DNA of 64,000 nt, taken from the NCBI RefSeq assembly GCF_017810075.1, contig NZ_JADNYK010000009.1:1-64000 (forward strand), in the 5' to 3' direction. A program made the translations under genes and the position numbers. Below are positions 25,641 through 34,838 of the stretch, in pieces. Under the pieces are notes generated by a model. The model did not search any database. It was not told where the DNA came from and saw only the letters and a list, made by a program, of their open reading frames with translations. Source of the DNA: Pseudozobellia sp. WGM2 (GTDB lineage: Bacteria; Bacteroidota; Bacteroidia; Flavobacteriales; Flavobacteriaceae). Numbering within the stretch: position 1 is the stretch's first letter; each line of letters starts with the position of its first letter.

Positions 25641-26735
25641 ATGAATCTTAGGGTATTTCTGCTTATATTTTTTTCGATTGCTTCTATTTTTTCGCAAGAG
25701 AATGAACGGCTACATAGCTATAGCTTTGATGCGAGTCCGTTTTATGGTTCGATTATCTTGCACAATCCTGATATTTCACATTTGATATCTGAGCATCCGA
25801 CTGGGGTTATACTGGGTTACAACAGAAAAACGTTCGGTTTAGAAGAATGGCAGCAGTGGTATAACTACCCTGATTTAGGGGCGTCGTTCATTTATCAAAA
25901 CTCACATAACGAGACGCTCGGTGATGCCTATGGGTTGTACGCTCATTTCAACTTCTACTTCTTTAAGCGCAACCTTCAGTTTCGTATAGGTCAGGGTGTT
26001 TCGTATGCTACCGACCCCTATGACAGAGCTACTAATTTTAGAAACAATGCCTACGGTTCTCGTTTATTGAGTTCTACCTTTATGATGTTCAATTATCAGA
26101 AAGAAAATATCTATAAGAATCTGGGACTGAAATTGGGGTTGTCGGTAATTCATTATTCCAATGCCAATATAAAAGCTCCGAATACCTCGACCAATACTTT
26201 GGCATTCAACGCTGGTTTGGTATACACGCTAGACGGTGACGTAACAGAATACATAAGAAGGGAAAAGGAAAGAATTACCGAGCCGGTAAAATACAATCTT
26301 GTTTTTCGAACAGGGGTAAATGAAAGTGATAATATTGGGCACGGACAATATCCGTTTTATATATTTTCCGGATATGCGGATAAACGTGTAGGTCGAAAAA
26401 GTGCCCTACAACTGGGGGCCGATGTGTTTTTTAGTAATTTTTTAAAGGAGTTGATCGAGTTTCAATCCATTTCATTTCCCGAAAACAATATCGACGCCAA
26501 TACCGATTACAGACGAGTGGGGCTTTTTGTTGGCCATGAACTTTTTATCAATAAACTTTCAATTGGCACCCAGTTGGGGTATTATGTGTATTACCCCTTC
26601 GATTTTGAAGGGAAGGTGTACAACCGTTTTAGCTTGAAACGTTATTTTGGAGATACCTTTTTCGGAGTGGTCAGTCTAAAATCACATGGTGCTGCCGCGG
26701 AAGCGGTTGAATTCGGAATAGGAGTGCGCTTATGA
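25641..26735 (+). CDS. PagL-like lipid A deacylase / acyloxyacyl hydrolase family outer-membrane protein
   Basis: This 364-residue protein has a signal peptide (about residues 1-18, MNLRVFLLIFFSIASIFS) and alternating beta-barrel strands. VIHYSNANIKAPNTSTN near residue 170 matches the PagL His-Ser catalytic segment (HxSN). PagL removes the 3-O acyl chain of lipid A in the outer membrane. The protein is longer than Pseudomonas PagL, as in other Bacteroidota, and lipid A remains an assumed substrate. The ATG at 25641 is chosen because the promoter -7 box lies immediately upstream. Its stop overlaps the next gene's ATG. Confidence 0.7.
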   Translation: MNLRVFLLIFFSIASIFSQENERLHSYSFDASPFYGSIILHNPDISHLISEHPTGVILGYNRKTFGLEEWQQWYNYPDLGASFIYQNSHNETLGDAYGLYAHFNFYFFKRNLQFRIGQGVSYATDPYDRATNFRNNAYGSRLLSSTFMMFNYQKENIYKNLGLKLGLSVIHYSNANIKAPNTSTNTLAFNAGLVYTLDGDVTEYIRREKERITEPVKYNLVFRTGVNESDNIGHGQYPFYIFSGYADKRVGRKSALQLGADVFFSNFLKELIEFQSISFPENNIDANTDYRRVGLFVGHELFINKLSIGTQLGYYVYYPFDFEGKVYNRFSLKRYFGDTFFGVVSLKSHGAAAEAVEFGIGVRL

Positions 26736-27562
26736 AAAATCAATTGATAAAATTGAACAAGAAAATAATCACATCAAGACGAAGTTTTGAAATGGTAATG
26801 GCACAGAGTCTCAAAAAGGTATGCGCACTTTTTGCGCTGTTCATAATATTAGTGGGGTGCAATAATGAATCGGCTCCCGACTGTCTTCAGAACTCCGGTG
26901 ATTTGGTTCGTGAAGAAGTTCTTGTGGCAGATTTCGATAAGATTACTGTTTTTGAGAACGTATCATTGGTGCTAAAGCAGGGTGATGAGCAGAAAGTTGA
27001 AGTAGAAACCGGTGAGTTCTTATATGATGAGGTAAGTACTGAGGTTAAAGAGGGGCGCTTGCTTCTAAGAGATACGAATGACTGTAATTATTTTAGAGAT
27101 TATGGACTAACAACTATATATGTTACATCCCCGAATATTACTGAAATTAGAAGCAGCACGGGTTGGGGTATTGAGAGTGATGGTGTTTTGGCATATGCTA
27201 ATTTGTCCTTGATTTCAGAGAGTTTTATTAATCCCCAATCGGAAACTACCGATGGCGAATATAATTTACAACTGAATTCTCAGAGTTTGAGTGTGGTGGT
27301 TAATGGTATCGCTTATTTTCAATTGAGCGGAACAGTCGAAAATCTAAGTTTAAATATTGCGGCGGGAGATTCACGTATAGAAGCCGATAAGTTGACGGCT
27401 CAAAATGTAAGTGTCAACCACCGCGGATCAAATGATATGTTGGTAAATCCACAGGCATCGATTCGAGGTGCCATTCGCAGTACGGGAAACGTAATCAGTA
27501 AGAACAGGCCCAATATTATCGAGGTTCAAGAAATCTACAAAGGTCGATTGCGGTTCGAATAA
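26732..27562 (+). CDS. DUF2807 (head GIN domain) lipoprotein
   Basis: A 276-residue lipoprotein with lipobox LVGC, Cys43 from this start. The mature part is a repetitive beta-solenoid-like DUF2807 domain (DFDKITVFENVSLVLKQGDE, then ITEIRSSTGWGI and later repeats). Function is unknown; such proteins are envelope-located adhesin-like modules. The ATG at 26732 overlaps the upstream stop (ATGA). Starts at 26792 or 26798 would give a signal peptide of more normal length and are quite possible. Confidence 0.75.
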   Translation: MKNQLIKLNKKIITSRRSFEMVMAQSLKKVCALFALFIILVGCNNESAPDCLQNSGDLVREEVLVADFDKITVFENVSLVLKQGDEQKVEVETGEFLYDEVSTEVKEGRLLLRDTNDCNYFRDYGLTTIYVTSPNITEIRSSTGWGIESDGVLAYANLSLISESFINPQSETTDGEYNLQLNSQSLSVVVNGIAYFQLSGTVENLSLNIAAGDSRIEADKLTAQNVSVNHRGSNDMLVNPQASIRGAIRSTGNVISKNRPNIIEVQEIYKGRLRFE

Positions 27563-27601
27563 GACCTAATACCTTTAGGGGCAGCTCTCGAATGCAGAAA
27601 T

Positions 27602-28711
27602 ATGAACCCTATTCAGAAATACCTTAGAAGTTTTTTTGCAAAAAAAAGGATAGTTGGTGATACCCCGCTTCAAGGTTTGGCGGCAGCGGATGCTTTATTG
27701 TCCGATTTAGTGAACGAGAAAAAGGTTCCGGGGCTTGCCTTAACCGTCATGAAAAAGGGAGAAGTTTTTTTTCAGAGAGGGTATGGTCATGCAAATTTGG
27801 AAAGTCGCATACCTGCCGATCCAAAGAATACTATTTTTAGAATAGCCAGCGTGTCCAAGCCTATTGCTGCCACCGCTTTGGCGACCATGGTACATGACGG
27901 AACTATACATCTTGATGCTTCCTTCTATGAGTATGTGCCGTACTACCCTAAAAAGAAATGGGACTTTACCATTCGTCAATTGGCCAGCCATACCGCTGGT
28001 ATTCGAGGCTATCGCGGAATAGAATATGGGTTGAACCAAGCCTATTCTATTAAAGATAGCATTGCAATATTTCAAGATGACGACTTACTGTTTGAACCCG
28101 GAACGGGGTATCAATACAACAGTTTTGATTGGGTAATGATTTCGTTGACCATGCAAGAAGCAAGTGGTATGCCTTTTGAAAAGTATGTCGAGACTAAAGT
28201 CTTAGGGCCGTTAGCCATGAACCATACCTTTGCCCCAAACGTCAAAAATAGAATTGATACGCAATTGGAAGAAGCCCGAAGAGAATCACCGGATTTACAT
28301 CTGGCACAATGCTATTCAAAGAATAGGTCTGGTTTTAGAGATGCTATTTCTGTAAACAATCATTACAAACTTGCAGGTGGAGGGTACCTCTCTACCACTG
28401 AAGATATCGCGAAATTGGGCCAAGCGTATCTCGATAATAAAGTTCTCCCCCCCGAAATTAAAAACCAATTTTTAACGGCTCAAGAAGTAAATGGGCAATC
28501 TACATACTACGGCTTAGGGTGGCAGGTAAGCAGTGATATACATGGGCGACCTTATTACGGGCACGTGGGTAATGGGGTAGGGGGGTATTCCAATTTTTAT
28601 GTATACCCTGAGCACGAAATGGTTTTCTCTATTCTTATCAATTGCACTGACCCTAAAGTGCAAGATGACTTAGATAAAATAGTGAACGCCCTCTTCACGC
28701 CAAGTACATGA
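27602..28711 (+). CDS. Serine hydrolase of the beta-lactamase/DD-peptidase (class C) family
   Basis: This 369-residue protein has the SxxK motif in RIASVSKPIAAT near residue 83, a YxN-type motif in YQYNSFDWV near 172 and HVGNGVGG near 322 in place of KTG. These are the three active-site elements of the penicillin-binding-protein-like hydrolases. No clear signal peptide is present, although a short N-terminal hydrophobic patch exists. The substrate (peptidoglycan fragment, ester or beta-lactam) cannot be inferred. It stands 39 bp after the DUF2807 gene and may share its transcript. Confidence 0.82.
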   Translation: MNPIQKYLRSFFAKKRIVGDTPLQGLAAADALLSDLVNEKKVPGLALTVMKKGEVFFQRGYGHANLESRIPADPKNTIFRIASVSKPIAATALATMVHDGTIHLDASFYEYVPYYPKKKWDFTIRQLASHTAGIRGYRGIEYGLNQAYSIKDSIAIFQDDDLLFEPGTGYQYNSFDWVMISLTMQEASGMPFEKYVETKVLGPLAMNHTFAPNVKNRIDTQLEEARRESPDLHLAQCYSKNRSGFRDAISVNNHYKLAGGGYLSTTEDIAKLGQAYLDNKVLPPEIKNQFLTAQEVNGQSTYYGLGWQVSSDIHGRPYYGHVGNGVGGYSNFYVYPEHEMVFSILINCTDPKVQDDLDKIVNALFTPST

Positions 28712-28818
28712 TTATCAATATTTCTAAATGTGTGTTTCTTCGGAATAAAAAGTAATCGAGAAGATAAACTCATTACTTTGTTTAAAGATTATTAATTAAT
28801 TTTAAACAAAAAACAGTT

Positions 28819-29283
28819 ATGAAAAAGAATATTCTATTTGCACTATTTGCTATTGTCGTATTTGCTCAAACTACAATGGCCCAAGAGATAACGGTTTTTC
28901 AGGGTATGTGGGGGCCGGAATTTTACCAAGATCAAGAAAAATTGACTTGGAAAGAGATCGATAAAATCATGACCGAAAGCCAAGTGGCCCAAACGAACTG
29001 GCAAAAATCTAAGAAAAACCTGTTGGGAGGCATGTTGGTCGGCACGCTCAATTTCGGCTCGGGAGTTTGGTTTATCGTCAACGAAACGGACAACAAACCT
29101 GTAACTGGGCCTGTAATCGCCTTTGCCGCGACGGGATTAGTGGGTTCTATATTTTATCATGCCGCACTTAAAAATAAAAAGAAGGCTATTCTGAACTATA
29201 ACGAAAGATTAGATAATACAACTTCATTTCGTTTGGTGCCGACCAGTAATGAAAACGGAATAGGGTTGGCATTAAAGTTCTAG
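28819..29283 (+). CDS. Hypothetical secreted/membrane protein
   Basis: This 154-residue protein has a signal peptide (about 1-21, ending TTMAQ) and two hydrophobic stretches (about 75-88, GMLVGTLNFGSGVWF; about 96-115, VIAFAATGLVGSIFYHAA) that look like membrane helices. The C-terminal segment is polar. I do not recognise a family. The ATG is preceded by an A-rich leader as in other genes here. It ends four bases from the convergent gldA stop. Confidence 0.65.
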   Translation: MKKNILFALFAIVVFAQTTMAQEITVFQGMWGPEFYQDQEKLTWKEIDKIMTESQVAQTNWQKSKKNLLGGMLVGTLNFGSGVWFIVNETDNKPVTGPVIAFAATGLVGSIFYHAALKNKKKAILNYNERLDNTTSFRLVPTSNENGIGLALKF

Positions 29284-29287
29284 AAGT

Positions 29288-30199
29288 TTATAACGTCTCG
29301 GTAGGCCTAGCAGTAAGTTCTGAAAATAAGCTTTCCAGATTTTTGTTCTTTCTGCTCAATTGCAAGGTCTTCAGCTTATTGTCGTGGGCAAAGTCGAAAA
29401 CCGCAGGGCGCATGTCCGTGGCAGTGCTAAAGGTGATTTCATAGACAAACCCTCCAGAGTTTTTTACATTTTTTACGTGGGGTAAACGCTGTAGAAAAGC
29501 TTCTTCTACTCGGTAATCAAACTCTACTTCGATAATCTGTTCATCGTCCTCTCGAAGTTCTGCCAATTTTTTATCGGCTACCAGATTCCCTTGGTTAATG
29601 ATTAGCACTCGATCGCAAACGGCTTCCACCTCTTTCATAATATGGGTAGATAGTAGTATGGTTTTTTCTTTCCCAATTTCCTTAATAAGCTTACGTATTT
29701 CAATTAGTTGATTGGGGTCAAGGCCCGTTGTAGGTTCATCAAGAATCAATACTTCAGGGTCGTGCAATAATGCTGCCGCTAGCCCCACCCGTTGACGATA
29801 TCCTTTAGAAAGTTGTCCAATCTTTTTATGTGCTTCAGGTGATAGCCCCGTTTGTTCTATGACTTCTGCAATTCGGTTTTTATCCGTTTTATAGACATCC
29901 GCATTGAATGCGAGATATTCTTTAACGTACATTTCTAAATAAAGCGGATTGTGTTCCGGTAAATATCCAATACTTCTTTGAACATCTTTTCTGTGAGTTG
30001 AAACATCATAAGAGTTCACTTGGGCTTCTCCCTCATCAGCTTGATGATAGGTGGTCAAGATTTTCATCATGGTCGATTTACCTGCCCCATTCGGCCCCAA
30101 AAAACCAACTATTTCTCCTTTTTCAAGTGTGAAAGAGATACGGTCAAGCGCTTTTTGTGTACCAAAAGTTTTTGAAATGTTCTTGACAACGATGGACAT
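29288..30199 (-). CDS. gldA: Gliding motility ABC transporter ATP-binding protein GldA
   Basis: ATPase subunit of the GldA-GldF-GldG ABC transporter needed for gliding in Flavobacterium. The 303-residue protein has Walker A GPNGAGKST near residue 35, the signature LSKGYRQRVGLAAAL near 131, Walker B LILDEPT and the H-loop STH. The C-terminal 80 residues form the usual extension. The ATG at 30199 (MSIVVKNISKTFG) is preferred to 30238 because ABC domains start there. gldF and gldG are not adjacent. Confidence 0.85.
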   Translation of the reverse strand: MSIVVKNISKTFGTQKALDRISFTLEKGEIVGFLGPNGAGKSTMMKILTTYHQADEGEAQVNSYDVSTHRKDVQRSIGYLPEHNPLYLEMYVKEYLAFNADVYKTDKNRIAEVIEQTGLSPEAHKKIGQLSKGYRQRVGLAAALLHDPEVLILDEPTTGLDPNQLIEIRKLIKEIGKEKTILLSTHIMKEVEAVCDRVLIINQGNLVADKKLAELREDDEQIIEVEFDYRVEEAFLQRLPHVKNVKNSGGFVYEITFSTATDMRPAVFDFAHDNKLKTLQLSRKNKNLESLFSELTARPTETL

Positions 30200-30343
30200 G
30201 ATATGCGTTTTTAAGTAGGATGAATAATCGGAATTCAAGCAAAAATGAGGGTTCTACCTGAAATCTCAATTCAAAAATAGCTAATATCTCCTGTAATTTT
30301 AGGCTGTATTGGCTTTCTAATTAAAAAAATAAGTTCTGACAAT

Positions 30344-30372
30344 TTGATTTTTAAATATAATTGTTACTTTAG
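30344..30372 (+). promoter_or_regulatory. Predicted promoter of the phe/tyr operon
   Basis: TTG (30344-30346), 18-bp spacer, TACTTTAG (30365-30372), one mismatch from TAnnTTTG. Transcription would begin near 30378, about a dozen bases before the leader-peptide ATG. Confidence 0.55.
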
Positions 30373-30390
30373 CCGAAGTTTAAGTGTACA

Positions 30391-30462
30391 ATGTCAAATC
30401 AATATTTCTTTAACGGTTTTTATTTCTACTTCTTTTTTAAAAGAGGTGTGGGACTGTTATAG
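30391..30462 (+). CDS. Phenylalanine/tyrosine-rich leader peptide
   Basis: This 23-codon frame starts with ATG at 30391 and stops with TAG at 30460-30462. Residues 5-16 read YFFNGFYFYFFF, so seven Phe and three Tyr lie within twelve codons. The tail is KRGVGLL. It precedes pheA-aminotransferase-tyrA and a terminator, exactly as the pheL peptide does in enterobacteria. The codons serve as sensors: ribosomes slow when charged Phe or Tyr tRNA is scarce. The sequence is not homologous to PheL beyond that bias. Confidence 0.85.
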   Translation: MSNQYFFNGFYFYFFFKRGVGLL

Positions 30463-30518
30463 AATATTGAAACCAAGATATTATGTAGAAGTCCCGTGAA
30501 AAACGGGACTTTTTTTAT
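30448..30518 (+). terminator. Attenuator: antiterminator and intrinsic terminator
   Basis: The terminator stem is AAGTCCCGT (30489-30497) with ACGGGACTT (30503-30511), nine base pairs, followed by a T-run to 30517. The alternative antiterminator pairs GTGGGACT (30448-30455), inside the last codons of the leader peptide, with AGTCCCGT (30490-30497). A ribosome that reaches the stop codon masks the first strand and lets the terminator form. A ribosome stalled on the Phe/Tyr codons leaves it free to antiterminate. Confidence 0.85.
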
Positions 30519-30547
30519 TTAAAACTAATTGATTTTTTAACCGACAG

Positions 30548-31375
30548 ATGAATTTAAAGATAGCCATACAGGGAATCAAAGGCTCTAACCACCATCAGGT
30601 AGCCAAAGAGTATTTTCATGATGATAGCCAATTGGTAGAATGTATGTCTTTTGATTTTTTGGTAGATAGACTATTGGATAAAACCGCTGATGTCGGAGTG
30701 ATGGCCATAGAGAATTCGATTGCGGGGTCAATCATTCCGAATTATGCTCTTGTATATCACCAAAACCTACACATTATCGGAGAACATTACCTGAATATCA
30801 ACCACAATTTGATGGTGCTGAAAGGGCAAGGTATCGACGATATTGAAGAGGTGCGATCACACCCGATGGCTTTGTTGCAGTGCAAAGAGTTTTTTAGAGA
30901 TTACCCTAAGGTCAAGTTGGTAGAAGATGTTGATACGGCAGAGACTGCCAGGTGTATTCAAGATGGAAAATTGAAGCATGTGGCGGCAATCGCCCCCCAA
31001 GTTGCGGCCGACCTATATGATTTGGACATCGTAGCGCCAGAGATACAAACCATCAAGAATAATGCAACTCGTTTTATTATTGTAAAGACAAAAAATAAGG
31101 AGTTACCAAAGGAGGAAATCAACAAGGCTTCGGTACGTTTCGTTACAGGGCATAAGCGCGGTAGTTTAGCGGCTGTGCTTAATGTTATGAGTGACTGTCG
31201 ATTGAGTTTGACCAAGATTCAGTCATTGCCCATAATCGAGACTCCTTGGAAGTATTCCTTTTTTGTTGATGTCACTTTTGAAGATTACGAATACTTTGAG
31301 AAATCGAAGTCGCTGTTGAACATCATGGCGGAAGACTTTAAAGTTTTAGGAGAATATAAAAATGCCAGAATATGA
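30548..31375 (+). CDS. pheA: Prephenate dehydratase
   Basis: Converts prephenate to phenylpyruvate in phenylalanine synthesis. The 275-residue protein has the periplasmic-binding-like catalytic domain with AIENSIAGSI near residue 57 and NATRFIIV near 177, whose Thr is catalytic. It is followed by an ACT regulatory domain (TGHKRGSLAAVLNVM near 199; LPIIETPWKYSFFVD). It has no chorismate mutase domain, which in this operon is fused to DAHP synthase. It is first behind the Phe/Tyr attenuator, and its TGA overlaps the next ATG. Confidence 0.94.
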   Translation: MNLKIAIQGIKGSNHHQVAKEYFHDDSQLVECMSFDFLVDRLLDKTADVGVMAIENSIAGSIIPNYALVYHQNLHIIGEHYLNINHNLMVLKGQGIDDIEEVRSHPMALLQCKEFFRDYPKVKLVEDVDTAETARCIQDGKLKHVAAIAPQVAADLYDLDIVAPEIQTIKNNATRFIIVKTKNKELPKEEINKASVRFVTGHKRGSLAAVLNVMSDCRLSLTKIQSLPIIETPWKYSFFVDVTFEDYEYFEKSKSLLNIMAEDFKVLGEYKNARI

Positions 31376-32520
31376 TACATACGGCAAATCGTTTACATAC
31401 AGTTGAAGAATATTACTTCTCTAAAAAATTGAGAGAAGTACGTGGCCTAATGGCCGAGGGTCGCCCGATTATCAATATGGGTATCGGTAGCCCTGATTTG
31501 GCACCCTCCAAAGAAATTATAGAAAGCATTCAGAATGCCGTGCTCGAAGGCGGGGCACATCAATATCAAAGCTATCAGGGTTTGCCCGAACTTCGTGAGG
31601 CCATCGCCAATTTTTACAATACTAAGTTTGAGGTAATCGCTGATCCGGCGACTGAGATATTGCCATTAATGGGATCAAAAGAGGGTATCATGCATATAAG
31701 TTTGGCTTTCTTGAACGAAGGCGATGCCGTGTTGATCCCTAATCCCGGTTATCCGACCTATACCTCTGTGGCAAAATTGGTGGGGGCAGAAGTAAAGTAT
31801 TATAACCTAACTGCCGAAGGGGGTTGGTTTCCTGATTTGGAGGCACTTAGCGAGCGTGACCTGTCAAACGTAAAAATCATGTGGGTAAGTTATCCACATA
31901 TGCCGACAGGGGCAACGGCAACGACGGCACAGTTCGAAGAATTGGTAGCTTTTGCCAAAGAGAAAGACATCCTTTTGGTAAACGATAACCCATACAGCTT
32001 CGTATTGAATGATTCTCCGGGCAGTATTTTATCGGTCGCTGGAGCGAAAGATGTGGCATTGGAACTTAATTCTCTGAGCAAAACCTTTAATATGGCCGGT
32101 TGGCGTGTGGGGATGGTCTTAGGTAGTGAAGACCACATCAACGCCGTACTCAAGGTGAAGAGTAATATGGATTCTGGTATGTTCTACGGAATTCAAAAAG
32201 GTGCAATTACCGCCTTAAAGAGCGACCAGAGTTGGTTCGATTCGTTAAAGGAGGTTTATAGTTCACGAAGAAATCTGGTTTTTGAGCTGGCCGATAAGTT
32301 GAACTGTTCTTATGAGTCGCAAGCAGTTGGAATGTTCGTTTGGGCTAAGCTGCCCGCAGGAAGCAAATCTGCAGAAGAATTTATCGATGAAGTGTTATAC
32401 GATAAGAACATTTTTATCACCCCTGGAACCATTTTCGGAAGCAATGGTGAAGGGTATATACGCTTCTCCCTATGCGTGACCGAAGATAAGATTAGAGAAG
32501 CGATAAGTCGATTTAATTAA
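31372..32520 (+). CDS. Aminotransferase, class I, aromatic-acid type
   Basis: This 382-residue fold-type I PLP aminotransferase contains MGIGSPDLAPS near residue 36, NPGYPTY near 124, the NDNPYSF motif near 204, and SLSKTFNMAGWRVG near 228, whose Lys binds PLP. Embedded between pheA and tyrA, it most likely transaminates phenylpyruvate and hydroxyphenylpyruvate to Phe and Tyr. Sequence alone would also allow LL-diaminopimelate or alanine aminotransferase relatives. Its ATG overlaps the pheA stop by four bases. Confidence 0.85.
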   Translation: MIHTANRLHTVEEYYFSKKLREVRGLMAEGRPIINMGIGSPDLAPSKEIIESIQNAVLEGGAHQYQSYQGLPELREAIANFYNTKFEVIADPATEILPLMGSKEGIMHISLAFLNEGDAVLIPNPGYPTYTSVAKLVGAEVKYYNLTAEGGWFPDLEALSERDLSNVKIMWVSYPHMPTGATATTAQFEELVAFAKEKDILLVNDNPYSFVLNDSPGSILSVAGAKDVALELNSLSKTFNMAGWRVGMVLGSEDHINAVLKVKSNMDSGMFYGIQKGAITALKSDQSWFDSLKEVYSSRRNLVFELADKLNCSYESQAVGMFVWAKLPAGSKSAEEFIDEVLYDKNIFITPGTIFGSNGEGYIRFSLCVTEDKIREAISRFN

Positions 32521-32538
32521 AGTTGAAGAGAAGATAAC

Positions 32539-33399
32539 ATGAACGTTTTCATTATAGGTATCGGGTTGATAGGAGGTTCTTTTGCGAAAGATATTAAGCG
32601 TTTGCGCCCCGATACCAATATTTATGGTGTTGATACGAGCGAAAGCCATTTAGATGAGGCGCTGCAATTGGGCATTATCGATAAAAAGACTGAGTATTCA
32701 GAACTGGCCGTGGCCGATATGGTGATAGTTACCATTCCGGTCGATGTGATGGTCGATGAGCTTCCTAAAATTCTAGATGCCGTAAACGACGATTGTGTGG
32801 TTTTTGATGGAGGTTCAACGAAGAGTCTTATTTGTAGCGTAGTAGAGAACCATCCGAAGCGAAGAAACTTTTTGGCAGCTCACCCCATTGCGGGAACGGA
32901 GTTTTCAGGCCCATCTGCAGCTATAGAAAATTTGTATGCTGGCAAGACCAATATTATTTGTGAGGTAGAGAAGACCGCTTTTAAATTGCAAGAGCGTGCT
33001 TTAGAGCTTTTTCAAGAAATGGGAATGCGTATTCGGTATATGAATCCGCAGGCTCATGACAAGCACATTGCCTATGTGTCGCATTTGTCACACATCAGCT
33101 CGTTTATGTTGGGAAAGACGGTTATAGAGAAAGAGAAAAATGAACGTGATATTTTTGACATGGCGGGCAGTGGTTTTGAGAGTACGGTCAGGCTGGCCAA
33201 GAGTTCACCGGCCATGTGGACGCCTATTTTCAAGCATAATAAAGAGAATGTGGTGGAGACCTTGGAGGAATATATACAGAACCTTCAAGAATTTATGCAG
33301 CTGCTGAAAAGTGATGATTATGAGGGAATCTATAAGGAAATGAACGATACGAATAAAATAAAGGAAATTTTAAACGGAATACCATTAAACAATAAGTAA
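32539..33399 (+). CDS. tyrA: Prephenate dehydrogenase
   Basis: Oxidative decarboxylation of prephenate to hydroxyphenylpyruvate in tyrosine synthesis. The 286-residue protein opens with the NAD-binding IGIGLIGGSFAKDI and has the HPIAGTEFSGP motif near residue 115 and the helical domain motif YVSHLSHISSFM near 180. There is no ACT or chorismate mutase domain, so it is the short, stand-alone form. It is 18 bp after the aminotransferase gene. Confidence 0.93.
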   Translation: MNVFIIGIGLIGGSFAKDIKRLRPDTNIYGVDTSESHLDEALQLGIIDKKTEYSELAVADMVIVTIPVDVMVDELPKILDAVNDDCVVFDGGSTKSLICSVVENHPKRRNFLAAHPIAGTEFSGPSAAIENLYAGKTNIICEVEKTAFKLQERALELFQEMGMRIRYMNPQAHDKHIAYVSHLSHISSFMLGKTVIEKEKNERDIFDMAGSGFESTVRLAKSSPAMWTPIFKHNKENVVETLEEYIQNLQEFMQLLKSDDYEGIYKEMNDTNKIKEILNGIPLNNK

Positions 33400-33493
33400 A
33401 ACTAGAGAACAAGTACAAAGTCAAAAAGGAAGAGTAGAAGCCCCACGCGTTTTTTAACGACCTTGCTGTCTTTATTGCAGAAAAATCAAAACA

Positions 33494-34576
33494 ATGGAAA
33501 ACAAGAAAGAAATGAGAAAATGGTTGGATGATTTAGGCTTAGATCATCCACTGGTAATAGCTGGCCCTTGTAGTGCTGAGACCGAAGAACAAGTATTGGG
33601 TATTGCCCACTCTCTAAAAGATACCGATGTAAACTATTACCGTGCCGGTATTTGGAAACCCCGTACACGCCCAGGTAATTTTGAAGGTGTGGGGGCCCTT
33701 GGTCTTAAGTGGTTACAGCGAGTTAAAGAAGAAACCGGTATGAAAACAGCTACCGAGGTAGCGAACCGTGCCCATGTTGAGTTGGCTTTAGAGCATGATA
33801 TCGATTTATTGTGGATCGGTGCCCGTTCAACGGTTAGTCCGTTTATCGTTCAAGAAATTGCCGATGCCCTAGAAGGTACCGATAAAGTGGTTTTGATCAA
33901 AAACCCGGTAAACCCTGACCTTTCATTGTGGTTGGGTGCCGTTGAGCGTTTATATACTGCAGATATTAAGAATTTGGGTGTAATTCACAGAGGTTTCTCT
34001 ACCTATGCTAAAACGAAGTATCGTAATATACCTGAGTGGCAAGTAGCTATCGATTTGCAGACCAGATTTCCTGATTTGCCTATCATCAATGACCCATCGC
34101 ATATTACAGGTAAGCGAGATATGATTTTTGATGTTTCCCAAACGGCTCTAGATTTAAATTTTGATGGTTTAATGATAGAGACCCATCACGACCCTGATAA
34201 TGCATGGAGTGATGCTGCACAGCAGGTAACACCTGATAGTTTAGTTCAGATCATGACAGATTTGAGAATAAGAAAAGAAACCGACAGTGAAGCGGAGTAC
34301 AACTCTAAGCTTGATAATTTGCGTGCTCAAATCGATATTCTTGATGGTCAATTGATTGAGACCATGGGCAATCGAATGAAGATTTCAGACAGTATCGGTG
34401 AATTGAAAAAGCAAAAGAATGTTGCTGTACTTCAATCGAACCGTTGGAATCAAATTTTAGGAGCTATGATTCTAGAAGGAGAATCTCAAGGTTTGAGTGA
34501 AGAGTTTGTTTTGAAAATGTTCAAGGCCATTCACCAAGAATCTATAAATCACCAAGAAAAAATTATTAACGGATAA
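33494..34576 (+). CDS. DAHP synthase fused to chorismate mutase
   Basis: Bifunctional enzyme: residues 1-265 are a 3-deoxy-7-phosphoheptulonate synthase of the KDSA-related type (VIAGPCSAE near residue 21, RAGIWKPRTRPGNFEG, DPSHITGKRD). Residues 270-360 are an AroQ chorismate mutase (LRAQIDILDGQLIETMGNRM). It performs the entry step of the shikimate pathway and the branch step to prephenate, so feedback by prephenate or chorismate is plausible, as reported for this fusion in Bacillus. The fusion order here is synthase first. A strong terminator follows. Confidence 0.92.
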   Translation: MENKKEMRKWLDDLGLDHPLVIAGPCSAETEEQVLGIAHSLKDTDVNYYRAGIWKPRTRPGNFEGVGALGLKWLQRVKEETGMKTATEVANRAHVELALEHDIDLLWIGARSTVSPFIVQEIADALEGTDKVVLIKNPVNPDLSLWLGAVERLYTADIKNLGVIHRGFSTYAKTKYRNIPEWQVAIDLQTRFPDLPIINDPSHITGKRDMIFDVSQTALDLNFDGLMIETHHDPDNAWSDAAQQVTPDSLVQIMTDLRIRKETDSEAEYNSKLDNLRAQIDILDGQLIETMGNRMKISDSIGELKKQKNVAVLQSNRWNQILGAMILEGESQGLSEEFVLKMFKAIHQESINHQEKIING

Positions 34577-34601
34577 TTGATTCGAGAATAATTAGGTATT
34601 G

Positions 34602-34651
34602 AGCAATCTGTTTCTACACCGTAAAGGTCAGAAACAGATTGCTTTTTTTTT
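34602..34651 (+). terminator. Intrinsic terminator of the phe/tyr operon
   Basis: A 14-bp perfect stem (34602-34615 with 34630-34643), 14-base loop and a run of at least eight T. Confidence 0.93.
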
Positions 34652-34838
34652 GCCGATCTTTTCTGGAATCATATACGGTAATGAATATGATTTTACCGCT
34701 GGCTGAGGTGTTTCATGATTTAATTATGTGCTTATTATGAAGATGTTAGCGATGAATAAGGCAGTATAAGCACAGACAGTAGTCTTTAAATCGCTTTATA
34801 TAAAAGTATTGCTTTTCTTTGCATTGTAAATCAAATGA

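Noticed and set aside
30391-30518. T-box or riboswitch explanation for the leader of the phe/tyr operon
   Set aside because: No T-box consensus or known aptamer core was recognised, while a Phe/Tyr-rich ORF with matched antiterminator explains the structure fully.
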